From JACVRW01 sp036407035 (GTDB taxonomy: Bacteria; Actinomycetota; Thermoleophilia; Solirubrobacterales; Thermoleophilaceae), in contig DASXAA010000064.1 of the NCBI GenBank assembly GCA_036407035.1, positions 1 to 64,000 on the forward strand: DNA of 64,000 nucleotides, written 5' to 3'. Of the stretch, positions 41,113-53,104 are shown piece after piece. Position numbers and translations under genes: made by a program. Numbering within the stretch: position 1 is the stretch's first letter; each line of letters begins with the position of its first letter. The notes beneath the pieces were generated by a model. The model was given only the letters and a program-made list of their open reading frames with translations. It had not been told where the DNA came from and searched no databases.

Positions 41113-42360
41113 CTACGGCAGCGGCAGCAGGCCGCCGTCGCCCTGCGACTGGTCCGCCGGGGCCTGGTTCGGGCGGTTGCCGAGCTTCACCGTCGCGGTC
41201 TTCCTGTCGCCGCCGCGGTAGTACTCGATCTTCACCGTGTCGCCAGGCTTGTGGTCCCCGATCGCCGCCGCGACGTCCTCCGGTGACCTCACCGACTTGC
41301 CGTCGACCTTCACGATCACGTCGCCGCCGATCGTGAGGCCGTCGGAGGTCTGCGTGCGGCCGCCGCGCAGGCCGGCCTTCGCGGCCGGGCTGCCGCCCGT
41401 CACGTCCTGGACCATGGCGCCGCTGTCCACCGGCAGGTTGAGGTCCTGGGCCAGCTGCTTGGTCACCGGCGCCATCGTCACGCCGAGGTAGGCGCGCTGG
41501 ACCTGCCCGCCCTTCTCGAGCTGCGGCAGGAGCCTCTTCGCGGTGTTGATCGGGATGGCGAAGCCGATGCCGACCGAGCCCTGGCCGCCGCCCGTCGCGA
41601 TCTGCGAGTTGATGCCGATCACGCGCCCCTGGTCGTCCAGGAGCGGGCCGCCCGAGTTGCCCGGGTTGATCGACGCGTCGGTCTGGATCACGTTGCGGAT
41701 CGGGAACCCGTTGGGCGCGTCGATCTGGCGCTGCTTCGCCGACACGATCCCGGTCGTCACCGTGCGCGTGAACCCGAAGGGGTTGCCGATCGCCACCACC
41801 GCGTCGCCGACCTCCGTCTTGGACGAGTCGCCGAGCGGCAGCGGGGTGACGCTCTTCAGCTTGTCCGGGTCGACCTTCAGCACCGCCAGGTCGCTCGAGG
41901 TGTCGCGGCCCTTCACCTCGGCCGGGATCGAGTCGCCGCCGTTCTGCTCGAGGCGGATGCTGACCGACTGGGCGCCCTCCACCACGTGCGCGTTGGTGAG
42001 GATCGTGCCGTCCCGGTCCACTACGAACCCGGAGCCCGTGGCCGTCCCCTGCTGGGGCGTGCCGAAGATCGAGTCGCCCTCGCTGACGCCGCGGGACTCG
42101 ACGAACACGACGCCCCGGCCCTCCTGCTTGTAGATGTCGGCGACCGTCCGCCCCTCGGCCGACCCGGTCTCGCCGCCCCCTGAGGTCGCGACGCTGTTCG
42201 TCAGCGGCGCCTGCTCCTTGACGACCTTGGTGTCGCCCGTGTCGATCACTCCGGTGGATATGAGCACCGATCCGATCACGAGCACGACGAGCCCGCCTAG
42301 CACGCCTGCGAGCACGTTCGATTGGGCGGAGCGCTGTTTGGGAGAGGCGATCGGGTTCAT
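41113..42360 (-). CDS. HtrA/DegP-like serine protease with PDZ domain
   Basis: 415 residues: cytosolic N-tail, one membrane anchor (about 17-40), protease domain (about 75-280) and a PDZ domain (about 300-390). The triad is His in LTNAHVV, Asp in SSDLAVLK and Ser in GNSGGPL. It is an extracytoplasmic quality-control protease. It stands between the transglutaminase gene and trpF, with short gaps on both sides. Confidence 0.95.
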   Translation of the reverse strand: MNPIASPKQRSAQSNVLAGVLGGLVVLVIGSVLISTGVIDTGDTKVVKEQAPLTNSVATSGGGETGSAEGRTVADIYKQEGRGVVFVESRGVSEGDSIFGTPQQGTATGSGFVVDRDGTILTNAHVVEGAQSVSIRLEQNGGDSIPAEVKGRDTSSDLAVLKVDPDKLKSVTPLPLGDSSKTEVGDAVVAIGNPFGFTRTVTTGIVSAKQRQIDAPNGFPIRNVIQTDASINPGNSGGPLLDDQGRVIGINSQIATGGGQGSVGIGFAIPINTAKRLLPQLEKGGQVQRAYLGVTMAPVTKQLAQDLNLPVDSGAMVQDVTGGSPAAKAGLRGGRTQTSDGLTIGGDVIVKVDGKSVRSPEDVAAAIGDHKPGDTVKIEYYRGGDRKTATVKLGNRPNQAPADQSQGDGGLLPLP

Positions 42361-42394
42361 GCCCCTCGTTGTATCGGCGCAACCTTAGAGTGGC

Positions 42395-44772
<2,378 letters not shown>

Positions 44773-44776
<4 letters not shown>

Positions 44777-45891
44777 GCCGCCCTCCGTCCAACGACCCGG
44801 CCGGCGCGCTCGATCACCTGGCCGGTGCAGCCGGCGACCGTGAACCTGGCCCGGTGGCCGGGCAGCGGCGAGGGTGAGACGACGAAGCGAGCGGCGGCCG
44901 GCAGGCGGTCGAGCGCCCGCGGCGCGCGCCGCAGGTCCGCGCCCGTCACCCAGAGGACGGAGCCCGCCCGCGGTGCGAGCACGCCCGCCTGGGCGGGGGT
45001 GCCCGACTGCACGACCGCGAGCCGCGCATGGATCGCCGGCCAGGCGCCCATGTCGTGGGTCAGCTCGATCGCGCGCCGCTCGCCCGGCAGCAGGATCGCG
45101 CACGCCGTCTCGCGGGCGAGGTAGACGCACAGCGAGGCCGCGGCGCGCACGGCCATGTCGAGCGCCTCCTCGCTCGCCGGCGATGCCGCGTCGAGGACCA
45201 GGAGCGGCGACGAGTCGAGGTCGGCGACCAACCGCCGCTCCATGATCTCGCCGGTCCGCGCGACCGTCGGCCAGTGGATCCGCGACGCCGGCGCGCCCTC
45301 CCGGTAGGGCCGCAGCCCGTCGATCTCGAGCTCGGCCGCGGCGGCGTCGATGCGCCGTCCGATGATGCCCGGGTCGCCCCCGCCTCCGCCGTCGATGCCG
45401 GAGCCGCCGCCGTCCCCGCGCGGCGACCGCACCGGCTCGATCCGCGGCAGCACGAGCACCTCCTCGCCGCCGCCGCCCTGCACCTCGCGCACGCGGAGGT
45501 GCAGCGGGTCGCGGATCACGAGCAGGCCAGGCTCGAGCACGCGCCGTCCCCGGCGCGAGAAGCGCACGTTGATGCGCACCCGCCGGGACCAGCGCCCGGC
45601 GATCGGGACCGGCCAGCCGAGCAGCGGCTCGAACAGCTCGCCGCCGGGCGGGGGCAGCACCCCCGCCTTCAGCTCCACCCGCAGCGGGTAGGCCTCCTCC
45701 TCGACCACCGTCGGGGGCCCCGGCCGCCTGCTGAGCCGGGCGCCGCGAGCGGCCAGCTCAACCCACACGACCGCCCCGACCGCGATGAACACGAGCGCCA
45801 CGCCGGGCAGGTAGAGCGACGCGGTGTCGAACGTCGCGCCGGCCAGGCACAGCGCCACTCCGAGCAGGACGGTGGCGATCGCCTTGGCCAC
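44773..45891 (-). CDS. DUF58 domain protein
   Basis: 372 residues with two N-terminal membrane segments and the DUF58 signature RPYREGAPASRIHWPTVART. A vWA-like region lies around it. A Gly-rich insertion (about residues 162-176) is unusual. It pairs with the MoxR ATPase (9 bases upstream) and TgpA (overlapping) as a chaperone-like or envelope-related module. Confidence 0.92.
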
Positions 45892-45900
45892 GCCGCGGTC

Positions 45901-46851
45901 CTAGAGCGCCGGGACCCGCTCGAGCGCGTCGCGTACGACGGCCGCGCGGTCGTCGCCCGCCGCGTCCGGCGCCAGCAGGAGGCGGTGGGTCAGGACCGTG
46001 TGCGCCAGGGCCTGCACGTCGTCGGGCAGCGCGTGGTCCCGGCCGTCGAGCGCCGCCAGCGCCTTGGCCGCCCTGAACAGCATCAGCCCGGCCCGCGGGC
46101 TGGCGCCGAGCTCCACGCGCGGGTCGGCGCGCGTGGCGTCGAGCACGCCGACGATGTAGCGTCGCAGCGCCTCGCTGCCGTGGCCCGCCGCGGCGGCGGT
46201 CTGCGCGGCCAGGATCTCACCCACGTCGGCGACCGATTCGAGGTCGAGCACGCGGTCGTGCTCGGCGTGCTGGGCGAGCATGTCGGTCTCCTGCTCGGTG
46301 CTCGGATAGCCGAGCGACACGCGCACCATGAAGCGGTCGAGCTGCGCCTCCGGCAGCGGGTAGGTGCCCTCGTACTCGATCGGGTTCTGGGTGGCGAGCA
46401 CGAGGAACGGCCGCGCCAGCTCGTGCGTGTACTTGTCGACCGTGACGTGCCGCTCCTGCATGCACTCGAGCAGCCCCGACTGGGTCTTGGGCGAGGCGCG
46501 GTTGACCTCGTCCACCAGCACCACGTTCGCGAACACCGGCCCGGGCCTGAACTCGAACCGGTTCTCGCGCTGGTTGAAGACGTTCGTGCCGACCACGTCC
46601 GCGGGCAGCAGGTCGGCCGTGCACTGGATGCGCGCGTACTCGGCGTCGATCGACCGCGCCAGCGCCCGCGCGAGCGCCGTCTTGCCGACGCCCGGGTAGT
46701 CCTCGATCAGCACGTGGCCCTCGGCGATCAGGGCGACGATCACGTCGCGCAGAGCCGAGTCCGGCGCCTTGACCGCCCGCGACACGTTCTGCCGCAGCCG
46801 CGCGCCGAGCTCCGCTACTGCCGCAGGGTCGAGTTCAGGGGCAGTCGCCAT
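45901..46851 (-). CDS. MoxR-family AAA+ ATPase
   Basis: 316 residues. Walker A EDYPGVGKTALARALA, Walker B VVLVDEVNRASPKTQ, sensor ATQNPIEYEGTYPLPEAQLDRF and the C-terminal lid are typical. It probably acts as a chaperone for the adjacent DUF58 and TgpA products. ATG 46851 follows trpC by 55 bases, so it may be read from the trp promoter. Confidence 0.95.
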   Translation of the reverse strand: MATAPELDPAAVAELGARLRQNVSRAVKAPDSALRDVIVALIAEGHVLIEDYPGVGKTALARALARSIDAEYARIQCTADLLPADVVGTNVFNQRENRFEFRPGPVFANVVLVDEVNRASPKTQSGLLECMQERHVTVDKYTHELARPFLVLATQNPIEYEGTYPLPEAQLDRFMVRVSLGYPSTEQETDMLAQHAEHDRVLDLESVADVGEILAAQTAAAAGHGSEALRRYIVGVLDATRADPRVELGASPRAGLMLFRAAKALAALDGRDHALPDDVQALAHTVLTHRLLLAPDAAGDDRAAVVRDALERVPAL

Positions 46852-46906
46852 GTCGCTCCATGGTAGGGATACGAGGAAAGCTGTCCAACGGTTCCCGCCG
46901 CTCCGG

Positions 46907-47707
46907 CTATGCCTGGGTCGGCTCTTCGGACCGCGTCAGCTCGCGAACCGCCGCCTCGGGGTCGGGCGCGCGCATCAGCGCCTCGCCGATCAGCACCGCG
47001 TCCACGCCCGCGTGCTCCAGGTCCTCGATCTGCTCGCGCGTGTAGATCCCGGACTCGGAGACCACCACCTTGCCGGCCGGGACGTCGGCCAGCAGGTCGT
47101 AGGTGCGCTGGAGGTCGACGCTGAAGTCCTCGAGGTCGCGGTTGTTGATGCCGATCACGTCGGCGTCCACCGCTAGCGCGCGCTCGAGCTCCTCGTCGTT
47201 CGAGACCTCCACGATCGCGTCGAGGTCGAGCTCCCAGGCGAGGTCGGCGAGCGTCCCGAGCTCGTCCTCGCCGACCGCCCCGACCACCAGCAGCACCGCG
47301 TCGGCGCCGGCGGCCTTGGCCTCGTAGAGCTGGTACGGGTCGACCGTGAAGTCCTTGCGCAGCAGCGGCAGCTCCGTGGTTCCGCGCGCCTCCTCGAGGT
47401 CCGCGAGCGAGCCCCCGAAGTGGGCCTCCTCGGTCAGCACCGACACGGCCGCGGCGCCGCCGCGCTCGTAGGCGCGCACGATGTCGGCGCAGCCGGCCCC
47501 CTCGCGGATCGCCCCGGCCGACGGCGAGCGGCGCTTGTGCTCCGCGATCACGGAGGTCCCGGGCCGGGCCAGCGCCTCGGCGAAGGGCCTGCCCTCGCGC
47601 TCGGCGCTCACCTGCCGCTCCAGCTCGGCCAGCGGGCGCTCGCGCTTGCGCCGCTCGAGCGCGTCGCGCGTGGCGCCGACCAGGTCCTCCAGGCGCGGCG
47701 GCGTCAC
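46907..47707 (-). CDS. trpC: Indole-3-glycerol phosphate synthase
   Basis: A 266-residue TIM barrel with VIAEHKRRSPSAG (catalytic Lys), LLRKDFTVDPYQLYEAKAAG, GINNRDLEDFSVDL and VSESGIYTREQ. GTG 47707 overlaps the trpD stop (GTGA). Last of the trpEGDC block; the MoxR gene follows. Confidence 0.97.
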   Translation of the reverse strand: MTPPRLEDLVGATRDALERRKRERPLAELERQVSAEREGRPFAEALARPGTSVIAEHKRRSPSAGAIREGAGCADIVRAYERGGAAAVSVLTEEAHFGGSLADLEEARGTTELPLLRKDFTVDPYQLYEAKAAGADAVLLVVGAVGEDELGTLADLAWELDLDAIVEVSNDEELERALAVDADVIGINNRDLEDFSVDLQRTYDLLADVPAGKVVVSESGIYTREQIEDLEHAGVDAVLIGEALMRAPDPEAAVRELTRSEEPTQA

Positions 47708-48741
47708 GCCGGGCTCCCCGTCAGCTCGCGCGTCCGCTCCACGAACCGCTCCAGCACCTCGCGGCCGGCCCCGGAGTCGATCGCCTCCTCCGCGCGGCGC
47801 ACGCCCTCCTCGATCGAGGCGGCCTCGCCGCCCACGTAGATCGCGGCGCCGCCGTTCAGCACGGCGAGCGAGCGCTCCGGACCGGTCGCGCCCGAGAGCA
47901 CGCGCCGGACGACCTCCGCGTTCTGGTCCGGCGTCCCCGCCCCCACGGCGCCGTCCGCCACGGGCTCGATTCCGAGCTTCTCGGGGGCCACGTCGTAGCT
48001 GTCGAGTTTCCCGTCCCTCAACTCCACGACGCTGGTTGTCCCCGAGACTGAGAACTCGTCGAGGCCATCCGCGCTCGACACTACCAGGGCGCTCTCCGTG
48101 CCGAGCTCTCCCAGCGCCGCCGCGATCGTCTCGAGGTAGCGGCCGTCGGCCACGCCGATCACCTGCCGCGTGGCGCCGGCCGGGTTGGTCAGCGGGCCGA
48201 GGAAGTTGAAGACCGTGCGCACCGCGAGCTCCTTGCGCACCGGGATCACATGCCTCATCGCCATGTGGTGCCGGGGGGCGAACATGAAGCCGAATCCGAT
48301 CGACTCGATGCAGTAGGCGACCGCCTCCGGATGGAGGTCGATCGAGGCGCCCAGCGCCTCCAGCACGTCGGCCGAGCCGCACTGGCTCGTGGCCGAGCGG
48401 TTCCCGTGCTTTGCCACGCGGCAGCCGGCCCCGGCCGCGATCAGCGCGGCGGTCGTCGAGACGTTGAACGTCGGCCGCCCCCCGCCCGTCCCGGCGGTGT
48501 CCACGAGGCCGGTCGCGCCCACGTCCACCCGCAGGGCGAGCTCGCGCATCGTGCGGGCGAGCCCGGCGATCTCGTGCACGGTCTCGCCCTTCGTCCGCAG
48601 CGCGATCAGGAACGCGGCCGCCTGCGCCTCCGAGGCCTCGCCGCCCATGATCGCGTGGAGCACGCGGCCGGCCTCGTCCGCGGACAGGTCCTCGCCGCCC
48701 GCCACGCGGTCGATCGCCTCGGTGAGGATCGGGTTCGGCAC
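47704..48741 (-). CDS. trpD: Anthranilate phosphoribosyltransferase
   Basis: 345 residues from GTG 48741. GTGGGRPTFNVSTTAA (PRPP loop), KHGNRSATSQCGSADVLEALG and FAPRHHMAMRHVIPVRKELAVRT are family motifs. An in-frame CTG at 48750 forms a CTGA overlap with the trpG stop. Given the ybeY and prmA cases this is a possible alternative start, adding three residues. Confidence 0.96.
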   Translation of the reverse strand: MPNPILTEAIDRVAGGEDLSADEAGRVLHAIMGGEASEAQAAAFLIALRTKGETVHEIAGLARTMRELALRVDVGATGLVDTAGTGGGRPTFNVSTTAALIAAGAGCRVAKHGNRSATSQCGSADVLEALGASIDLHPEAVAYCIESIGFGFMFAPRHHMAMRHVIPVRKELAVRTVFNFLGPLTNPAGATRQVIGVADGRYLETIAAALGELGTESALVVSSADGLDEFSVSGTTSVVELRDGKLDSYDVAPEKLGIEPVADGAVGAGTPDQNAEVVRRVLSGATGPERSLAVLNGGAAIYVGGEAASIEEGVRRAEEAIDSGAGREVLERFVERTRELTGSPA

Positions 48742-48746
48742 CGCCG

Positions 48747-49319
48747 TCAGCTCGCCCGCGACGCGTCCAGGAAGTTCCGCAGCAGCGCCCTGCCGTCTGC
48801 GGTCAGCACCGACTCGGGGTGGAACTGCACGCCCTCGGCCGGCAGCTCGCGGTGACGGATGCCCATGATCACGTCGCCCGAGCCGGCGGAGCGCTCGAGG
48901 CAGTCGGGCAGGTCCGGGTGCACGACCAGCGAGTGGTAGCGGCCGGCCACGAGCGGGGATTCGAGGCCCGCGAAGATCGTCCTGCCGTCGTGCTCCACGG
49001 CGGCGGTCTTGCCGTGCACCGGCTCGCCGCGCACCACCCGCCCGCCGAAGGCGGCCGCCATCGCCTGGTGGCCGAGGCACACGCCGAGCACCGGGATGCC
49101 CGCCTCCGCGAAGCGCCGGATCGCCTCCACCGACACGCCGGCCTCCGCCGGTGTGCACGGCCCGGGCGACACGATCAGCCGATCGGGCGCCCGCGCCAGC
49201 AGCTCGTCGACCGATTCGCTGTCGTTGCGGACCACGTCCGGGTCCTCGCCCAGCTCGCCCAGGTACTGGACGAGGTTGTAGGTGAAGGAGTCGTAGTTGT
49301 CGAGGACGAGCGTCGCCAT
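48747..49319 (-). CDS. trpG: Anthranilate synthase component II (glutamine amidotransferase)
   Basis: 190 residues with class I amidotransferase motifs: VSPGPCTPAEAG, nucleophile Cys in GVCLGHQAMA and His/Glu in QFHPESVLT. It supplies ammonia to TrpE. Start ATG 49319 lies 3 bases after the trpE stop. Confidence 0.96.
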   Translation of the reverse strand: MATLVLDNYDSFTYNLVQYLGELGEDPDVVRNDSESVDELLARAPDRLIVSPGPCTPAEAGVSVEAIRRFAEAGIPVLGVCLGHQAMAAAFGGRVVRGEPVHGKTAAVEHDGRTIFAGLESPLVAGRYHSLVVHPDLPDCLERSAGSGDVIMGIRHRELPAEGVQFHPESVLTADGRALLRNFLDASRAS

Positions 49320-49322
49320 GGT

Positions 49323-50789
49323 CTACGCCCAGTCGGATTGCCCGCACGCCAGGCGGATCGCCTCGAACACCGCCCCCGCCTTCGCCTCGGTCTCGCGCAC
49401 CTCGTAGTCGGCCTCCGAGTCGGCCACGATGCCGCCGCCCGCCTGCACGTGCACGCGCCCGTCCCTGACGAGCGCCGAGCGGATGTAGATGCACGTGTCG
49501 AGCTCGCCCGTGTAGGAGAGGTAGCCGACCGCCCCGCCGTAGGCGCCGCGCTTGACCGGCTCGAGCTCGTCGATGATCTGCATCGCCCGTATCTTCGGCG
49601 CGCCCGACAGCGTGCCGGCCGGCAGCGACGCCCGCAGGGCGTCCATCGGGGTCACGTCCTCCCGCAGCCGCCCCGACACCGCCGACACGATGTGCATCAC
49701 GTGCGAGTAGGTCTCGATCGCCATCAGCTCGTCCACGTGCACGCTGCCGTACTCGCACACGCGCCCGAGGTCGTTGCGGCCCAGGTCGACCAGCATCACG
49801 TGCTCGGCGCGCTCCTTCTCGTCCGCGAGCAGCTCGCGGCCGCGCTCGAGGTCCGCCTCGGTCGAGCCCGCGCGCGGCCGGGTGCCGGCGATCGGCCGCT
49901 GCTCCACGCGGCGCCCGGACACCTTCACGAGCGACTCCGGCGACGCCCCGGCGATCTCGAAGTCCTCGAAGTCGAGGAAGTACATGTACGGGCTCGGGTT
50001 GACCGCCCGCAGGCCACGGTAGATCGAGAAGGCGTCGACGGGGCAGTCGGCGCTCCAGCGCTGCGACGGCACCACCTGGTAGACGTCGCCGGCGCGGATG
50101 TACTCCTTGGCGTGCTCGACCGCCGCGGCGTAGCCGTCCGAGCCGATGTTCGACTCGAACTCGGGCGGGTCGCGCCGCTCGGCGCGCACGGCGGGGACCG
50201 GCCCGCGCAGGCGCTCGCGCACCTCCGCGATCGCGGCAGCCGCCTCGGCGTCTGAGCGGTCGAGGTCCTCCTCCGCGAACACGTTGGCGAGCACCGTCAC
50301 CTCGTGGCGGAGGTGGTCGAACGCGAGCAGGAGGTCGGTGACCATCAGCGCCAGGTCGGGCACGCCTACCGCGTCGGGGTTCGGCTCGCCGACGGTCGGC
50401 TCCGCGCTGCGCACGAGGTCGTAGCCGAACAGCCCGACGGCGCCGCCCGCGAACGGCGGCAGGCCCTCGAGCGGCGCGATCCTGTAGCGGCCGAGCTCGT
50501 CGGCCACGGCGCCGTAGGGGTCGGGGTGGTCGCCGAGGTTCAGGCGCACGACCGCGCGCGGGCGGAACCCGAGAAACGACCAGCGCCCCACCCGCCGGCC
50601 CTGCTCGGCGGACTCGAGCAGGAACGACGGGCCGCCGCCGCGCAGCTTCAGGTATGCCGACACGGGCGTCTCGCAGTCGGCGATGAACGTGTGCCGGAGC
50701 GGCACGAGCGTGTGCTCGCGCGCCAGCTCGCGGACCTCGTCGAGGCTCGGCGAGAGCTCGAGCCCGCCGGTCTCAGCGGCGACGGCCAT
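49323..50789 (-). CDS. trpE: Anthranilate synthase component I
   Basis: 488 residues. The Trp-binding LLES motif is intact (SFLLESAEQGRR), so feedback inhibition by tryptophan is predicted. The chorismate site has PIAGTRPRAGSTEADLERG, DLGRNDLGRV and TLSGAPKIRAMQIIDELEP. Its ATG lies inside the 3' end of hisIE (17-base overlap), linking histidine and tryptophan synthesis in one transcript. Confidence 0.97.
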   Translation of the reverse strand: MAVAAETGGLELSPSLDEVRELAREHTLVPLRHTFIADCETPVSAYLKLRGGGPSFLLESAEQGRRVGRWSFLGFRPRAVVRLNLGDHPDPYGAVADELGRYRIAPLEGLPPFAGGAVGLFGYDLVRSAEPTVGEPNPDAVGVPDLALMVTDLLLAFDHLRHEVTVLANVFAEEDLDRSDAEAAAAIAEVRERLRGPVPAVRAERRDPPEFESNIGSDGYAAAVEHAKEYIRAGDVYQVVPSQRWSADCPVDAFSIYRGLRAVNPSPYMYFLDFEDFEIAGASPESLVKVSGRRVEQRPIAGTRPRAGSTEADLERGRELLADEKERAEHVMLVDLGRNDLGRVCEYGSVHVDELMAIETYSHVMHIVSAVSGRLREDVTPMDALRASLPAGTLSGAPKIRAMQIIDELEPVKRGAYGGAVGYLSYTGELDTCIYIRSALVRDGRVHVQAGGGIVADSEADYEVRETEAKAGAVFEAIRLACGQSDWA

Positions 50790-51363
50790 TCAGCACCTCG
50801 TAGGCGTCCGCCAGCTCGAGCCCGCGCGAGGCGAGCAGCACGGCCAGGTGGTAGAGCACGTCGGCGGCCTCCTCGGCCACGCGCTCATCGGCCTCGTCGC
50901 GCGCCGCCCTCGCCACCTCCTCTGCCTCCTCGCGCACCTTCGCGCCGATGCGCGGCGGGTCCGCGAGCAGTTCGGCCGTGTAGCTGCCCTCGGGGCGCTC
51001 GTCGCGGCGCGCGGCGATCGTGCGCTCGAGCGCGGGCAGGGCCTCCTCGGGCTCGGGCGCCATCTCGCCGCGATGGAAGCAGGTGCGCTCGCCCGTGTGG
51101 CAGGCGGGGCCGGCCGGCTCGACGAGCGCGAGCAGCGCGTCGGCGTCGCAGTCGTACCGGAGCGCCTTGACGCGCTGGACGTTGCCGGACGTCTCGCCCT
51201 TGTGCCACAGCTCGCCGCGGGAGCGGCTCCAGAACCAGGTCTCCCCCGTCTCGCGCGTGCGCCTGAGCGCCTCCTCGTCCATGTACGCGAGCGTGAGCAC
51301 CTCGCCGGTGCGGGAGTCCTGCACGATGCAGGGCACGAGACCGTCCTTGAACTGCAGGTCCAT
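50773..51363 (-). CDS. hisIE: Bifunctional phosphoribosyl-AMP cyclohydrolase/phosphoribosyl-ATP pyrophosphohydrolase
   Basis: 196 residues. The HisI part (about 1-105) has the metal site YDCDADALLALV and GPACHTGERTCFHR. The HisE part (about 108-196) has GAKVREEAEEVARAA and EEAADVLYHLAVLL. Together they perform steps 2 and 3 of histidine synthesis. ATG 51363 has GGAGG 12 bases upstream. It heads the trpEGDC block, downstream of three tandem hairpins. Confidence 0.95.
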   Translation of the reverse strand: MDLQFKDGLVPCIVQDSRTGEVLTLAYMDEEALRRTRETGETWFWSRSRGELWHKGETSGNVQRVKALRYDCDADALLALVEPAGPACHTGERTCFHRGEMAPEPEEALPALERTIAARRDERPEGSYTAELLADPPRIGAKVREEAEEVARAARDEADERVAEEAADVLYHLAVLLASRGLELADAYEVLNGRRR

Positions 51364-51380
51364 CGCAGCATTATTCCTCC

Positions 51381-51455
51381 GCGGGGCCTCCGGCCCCGCG
51401 TCTTGAGATTGTCCGGCCCATCCAGGGCCGGTGACCGGGCGCGCTTTGCGCGCCC
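51381..51455. terminator. Three tandem hairpins between the GNAT and hisIE genes
   Basis: Three perfect stems in 75 bases: GCGGGGCC/GGCCCCGC (51381-51399), CCGGCCC/GGGCCGG (51413-51431) and GGGCGCGC/GCGCGCCC (51437-51455). The last one abuts the stop codon of the GNAT gene. No T-run follows. They probably end or attenuate the phoH-ybeY-era-GNAT transcript before the his/trp block. No leader peptide with Trp or His codons was seen, so classical attenuation is not supported. Confidence 0.55.
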
Positions 51456-52226
51456 TCACCGTGCCGTCCCGAGGGGCAGCTTCAGGAACTCGTACACGCA
51501 CCCGATCTCGTCGAAGCCGAGGCGCCGGTAGAGCTCCTGCGGCCAGTCGCCGGCGTCGGTCAGGAGGAAGGTGAGGTCGCAGCCGGCCGCCGTCGCCGCG
51601 TCTGCCGCGCCCAGCACGGCGGCGCGTGCCAGCCCGCGCCCGCGCTGGGCCGCGAGCGTGCCGACCTCGTCGATCTGCGCGACGCTCGCGTTCGTGTAGA
51701 GCCGGCACGAGGAGGCCGGCCTGTCGGCGGGGGCCACGAAGTCGCGCGCCGCCAGGGCGCGCGTGTAGCGGGCGTCCATCGCCGCGAGCTGCTCGATCGC
51801 CAGCTCCTGCCACCCGAAGGGCTGCTCGCGCCGGAACGTCGCGAGCGCGTCGCGCGCCGTCTCCGGATCGGCCTCGGCGGCCAGGCCCGGGTCGGCCGGC
51901 CGGTCCGGGCCGCGTTGCCTCACCATCACGAGCAGCCGGAACACGTTCCACCCCCGGCGCGCCAGCGCGGGCGCGAGCCGCGCCCCCACCTCCTGCTCGT
52001 GCACGACGAGCTTGCGGTGACCGAGCCCGCCCTGGGTCGTCTCCGCCTCGGCGACGAGGTCCTCCACCTGCGCCTGCGGGTCCTCGACCCTGAGCGCGTT
52101 CAGCGCCCACACGAGCGGCAGCGCCTCGGTCACGAGCGCCGTGCCGTGCGGGGTCGGCCGCATCTCGTCGCAGACGCGGTCCTCGGCGGCGCGCAGGAAG
52201 TCCCTGACCCGGTCGATCGCGATCAT
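51456..52226 (-). CDS. GNAT-family N-acetyltransferase
   Basis: 256 residues. The C-terminal GNAT core (about 130-250) has the acetyl-CoA loop QRGRGLARAAVLGAADAA and a typical end LYRRLGFDEIGCVYEFLKL. The N-terminal about 120 residues form a second, degenerate acetyltransferase-like half. ATGA overlap with era. Substrate unknown. Confidence 0.88.
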   Translation of the reverse strand: MIAIDRVRDFLRAAEDRVCDEMRPTPHGTALVTEALPLVWALNALRVEDPQAQVEDLVAEAETTQGGLGHRKLVVHEQEVGARLAPALARRGWNVFRLLVMVRQRGPDRPADPGLAAEADPETARDALATFRREQPFGWQELAIEQLAAMDARYTRALAARDFVAPADRPASSCRLYTNASVAQIDEVGTLAAQRGRGLARAAVLGAADAATAAGCDLTFLLTDAGDWPQELYRRLGFDEIGCVYEFLKLPLGTAR

Positions 52227-53104
52227 TCGATCCCCAGCCGGTCGAGCAGCCCCTCGTCGCGGCGCCAGCCGCGTCGCACGCGCACGTGGAGGTCGAGGTG
52301 CACCGGCCGACCCAGCATCGCGGTCATCTCCCCGCGGGCGGCGGTGCCGATCTGCTTGATCATCGCGCCGCCCTTGCCGACGAGGATGCCCTTCTGCGAC
52401 TCCGTCTCCGCCCACACGCGCGCGCGGACGATCAGCGAGCCGTCGGGGCGCTCCTCCAGCTCGTCGATCTCGACCTCCACAGCGTGAGGCACCTCCTCGC
52501 GCGTGCGCGCCAGCACCTGCTCGCGCACGAGCTCCGCGAGGCGCACGTCGTCGGAGAGGTCGGTGCTGTCCTCGGGCGGGTAGAGGAACGGCCCCTCGGG
52601 GAGCAGCGAGACCACGTGCTCGACCAGCTCGGGCACGCCGGCGCCCGTGCGGGCGCTGATCGGGAAGAGCTCGCCGTCCACGCCCAGCTCCGCGGCGCCC
52701 GACAGCGCGGCCGCGGTCCGCGTGCGGTCGAGCGCGTCGACCTTGTTCACCGCCGTCACGGCCGGCAAGCCTACGTTCGACACGGCCCGCGCGATGAAGC
52801 GGTCGCCCGGACCGATCCGCTCGGCGCCGTTGACCACGAACAGGGCGACGTCCGAGTCGGCCAGCGCGCGCTCGACGCTGCGCTGCATGCGCTCGGTGAG
52901 AGCGTCGCGCGGGCGCTGCACGCCGGGCAGGTCCACGAGCACGAGCTGCCAGTCGTCGCCGGTCGCGATGCCGCGGATCTCGCGCCGCGTGGTCTGCGGC
53001 TTGTCGGACACGATCGCCACCTTGTCGCCCACCACCCGGTTCACGAGCGTGGACTTGCCGGCGTTGGGCCTGCCGGCCACGGCGACGAATCCGGCGCGGG
53101 TCAC
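52223..53104 (-). CDS. era: GTPase Era
   Basis: 293 residues. G1 GRPNAGKST, G4 NKVD and the C-terminal KH domain GILVGKGGAMIKQIGTAAR are present. G3 reads DLPG where most Era proteins have DTPG. It assists 16S rRNA maturation and 30S assembly. GTG 53104 overlaps the ybeY stop (GTGA); ybeY and era both act on 16S rRNA. Confidence 0.96.
   Translation of the reverse strand: MTRAGFVAVAGRPNAGKSTLVNRVVGDKVAIVSDKPQTTRREIRGIATGDDWQLVLVDLPGVQRPRDALTERMQRSVERALADSDVALFVVNGAERIGPGDRFIARAVSNVGLPAVTAVNKVDALDRTRTAAALSGAAELGVDGELFPISARTGAGVPELVEHVVSLLPEGPFLYPPEDSTDLSDDVRLAELVREQVLARTREEVPHAVEVEIDELEERPDGSLIVRARVWAETESQKGILVGKGGAMIKQIGTAARGEMTAMLGRPVHLDLHVRVRRGWRRDEGLLDRLGIE

Noticed and set aside
51361..51455. 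Trp or His attenuator with leader peptide
   Set aside because: No short open frame with runs of Trp or His codons precedes the hairpins.
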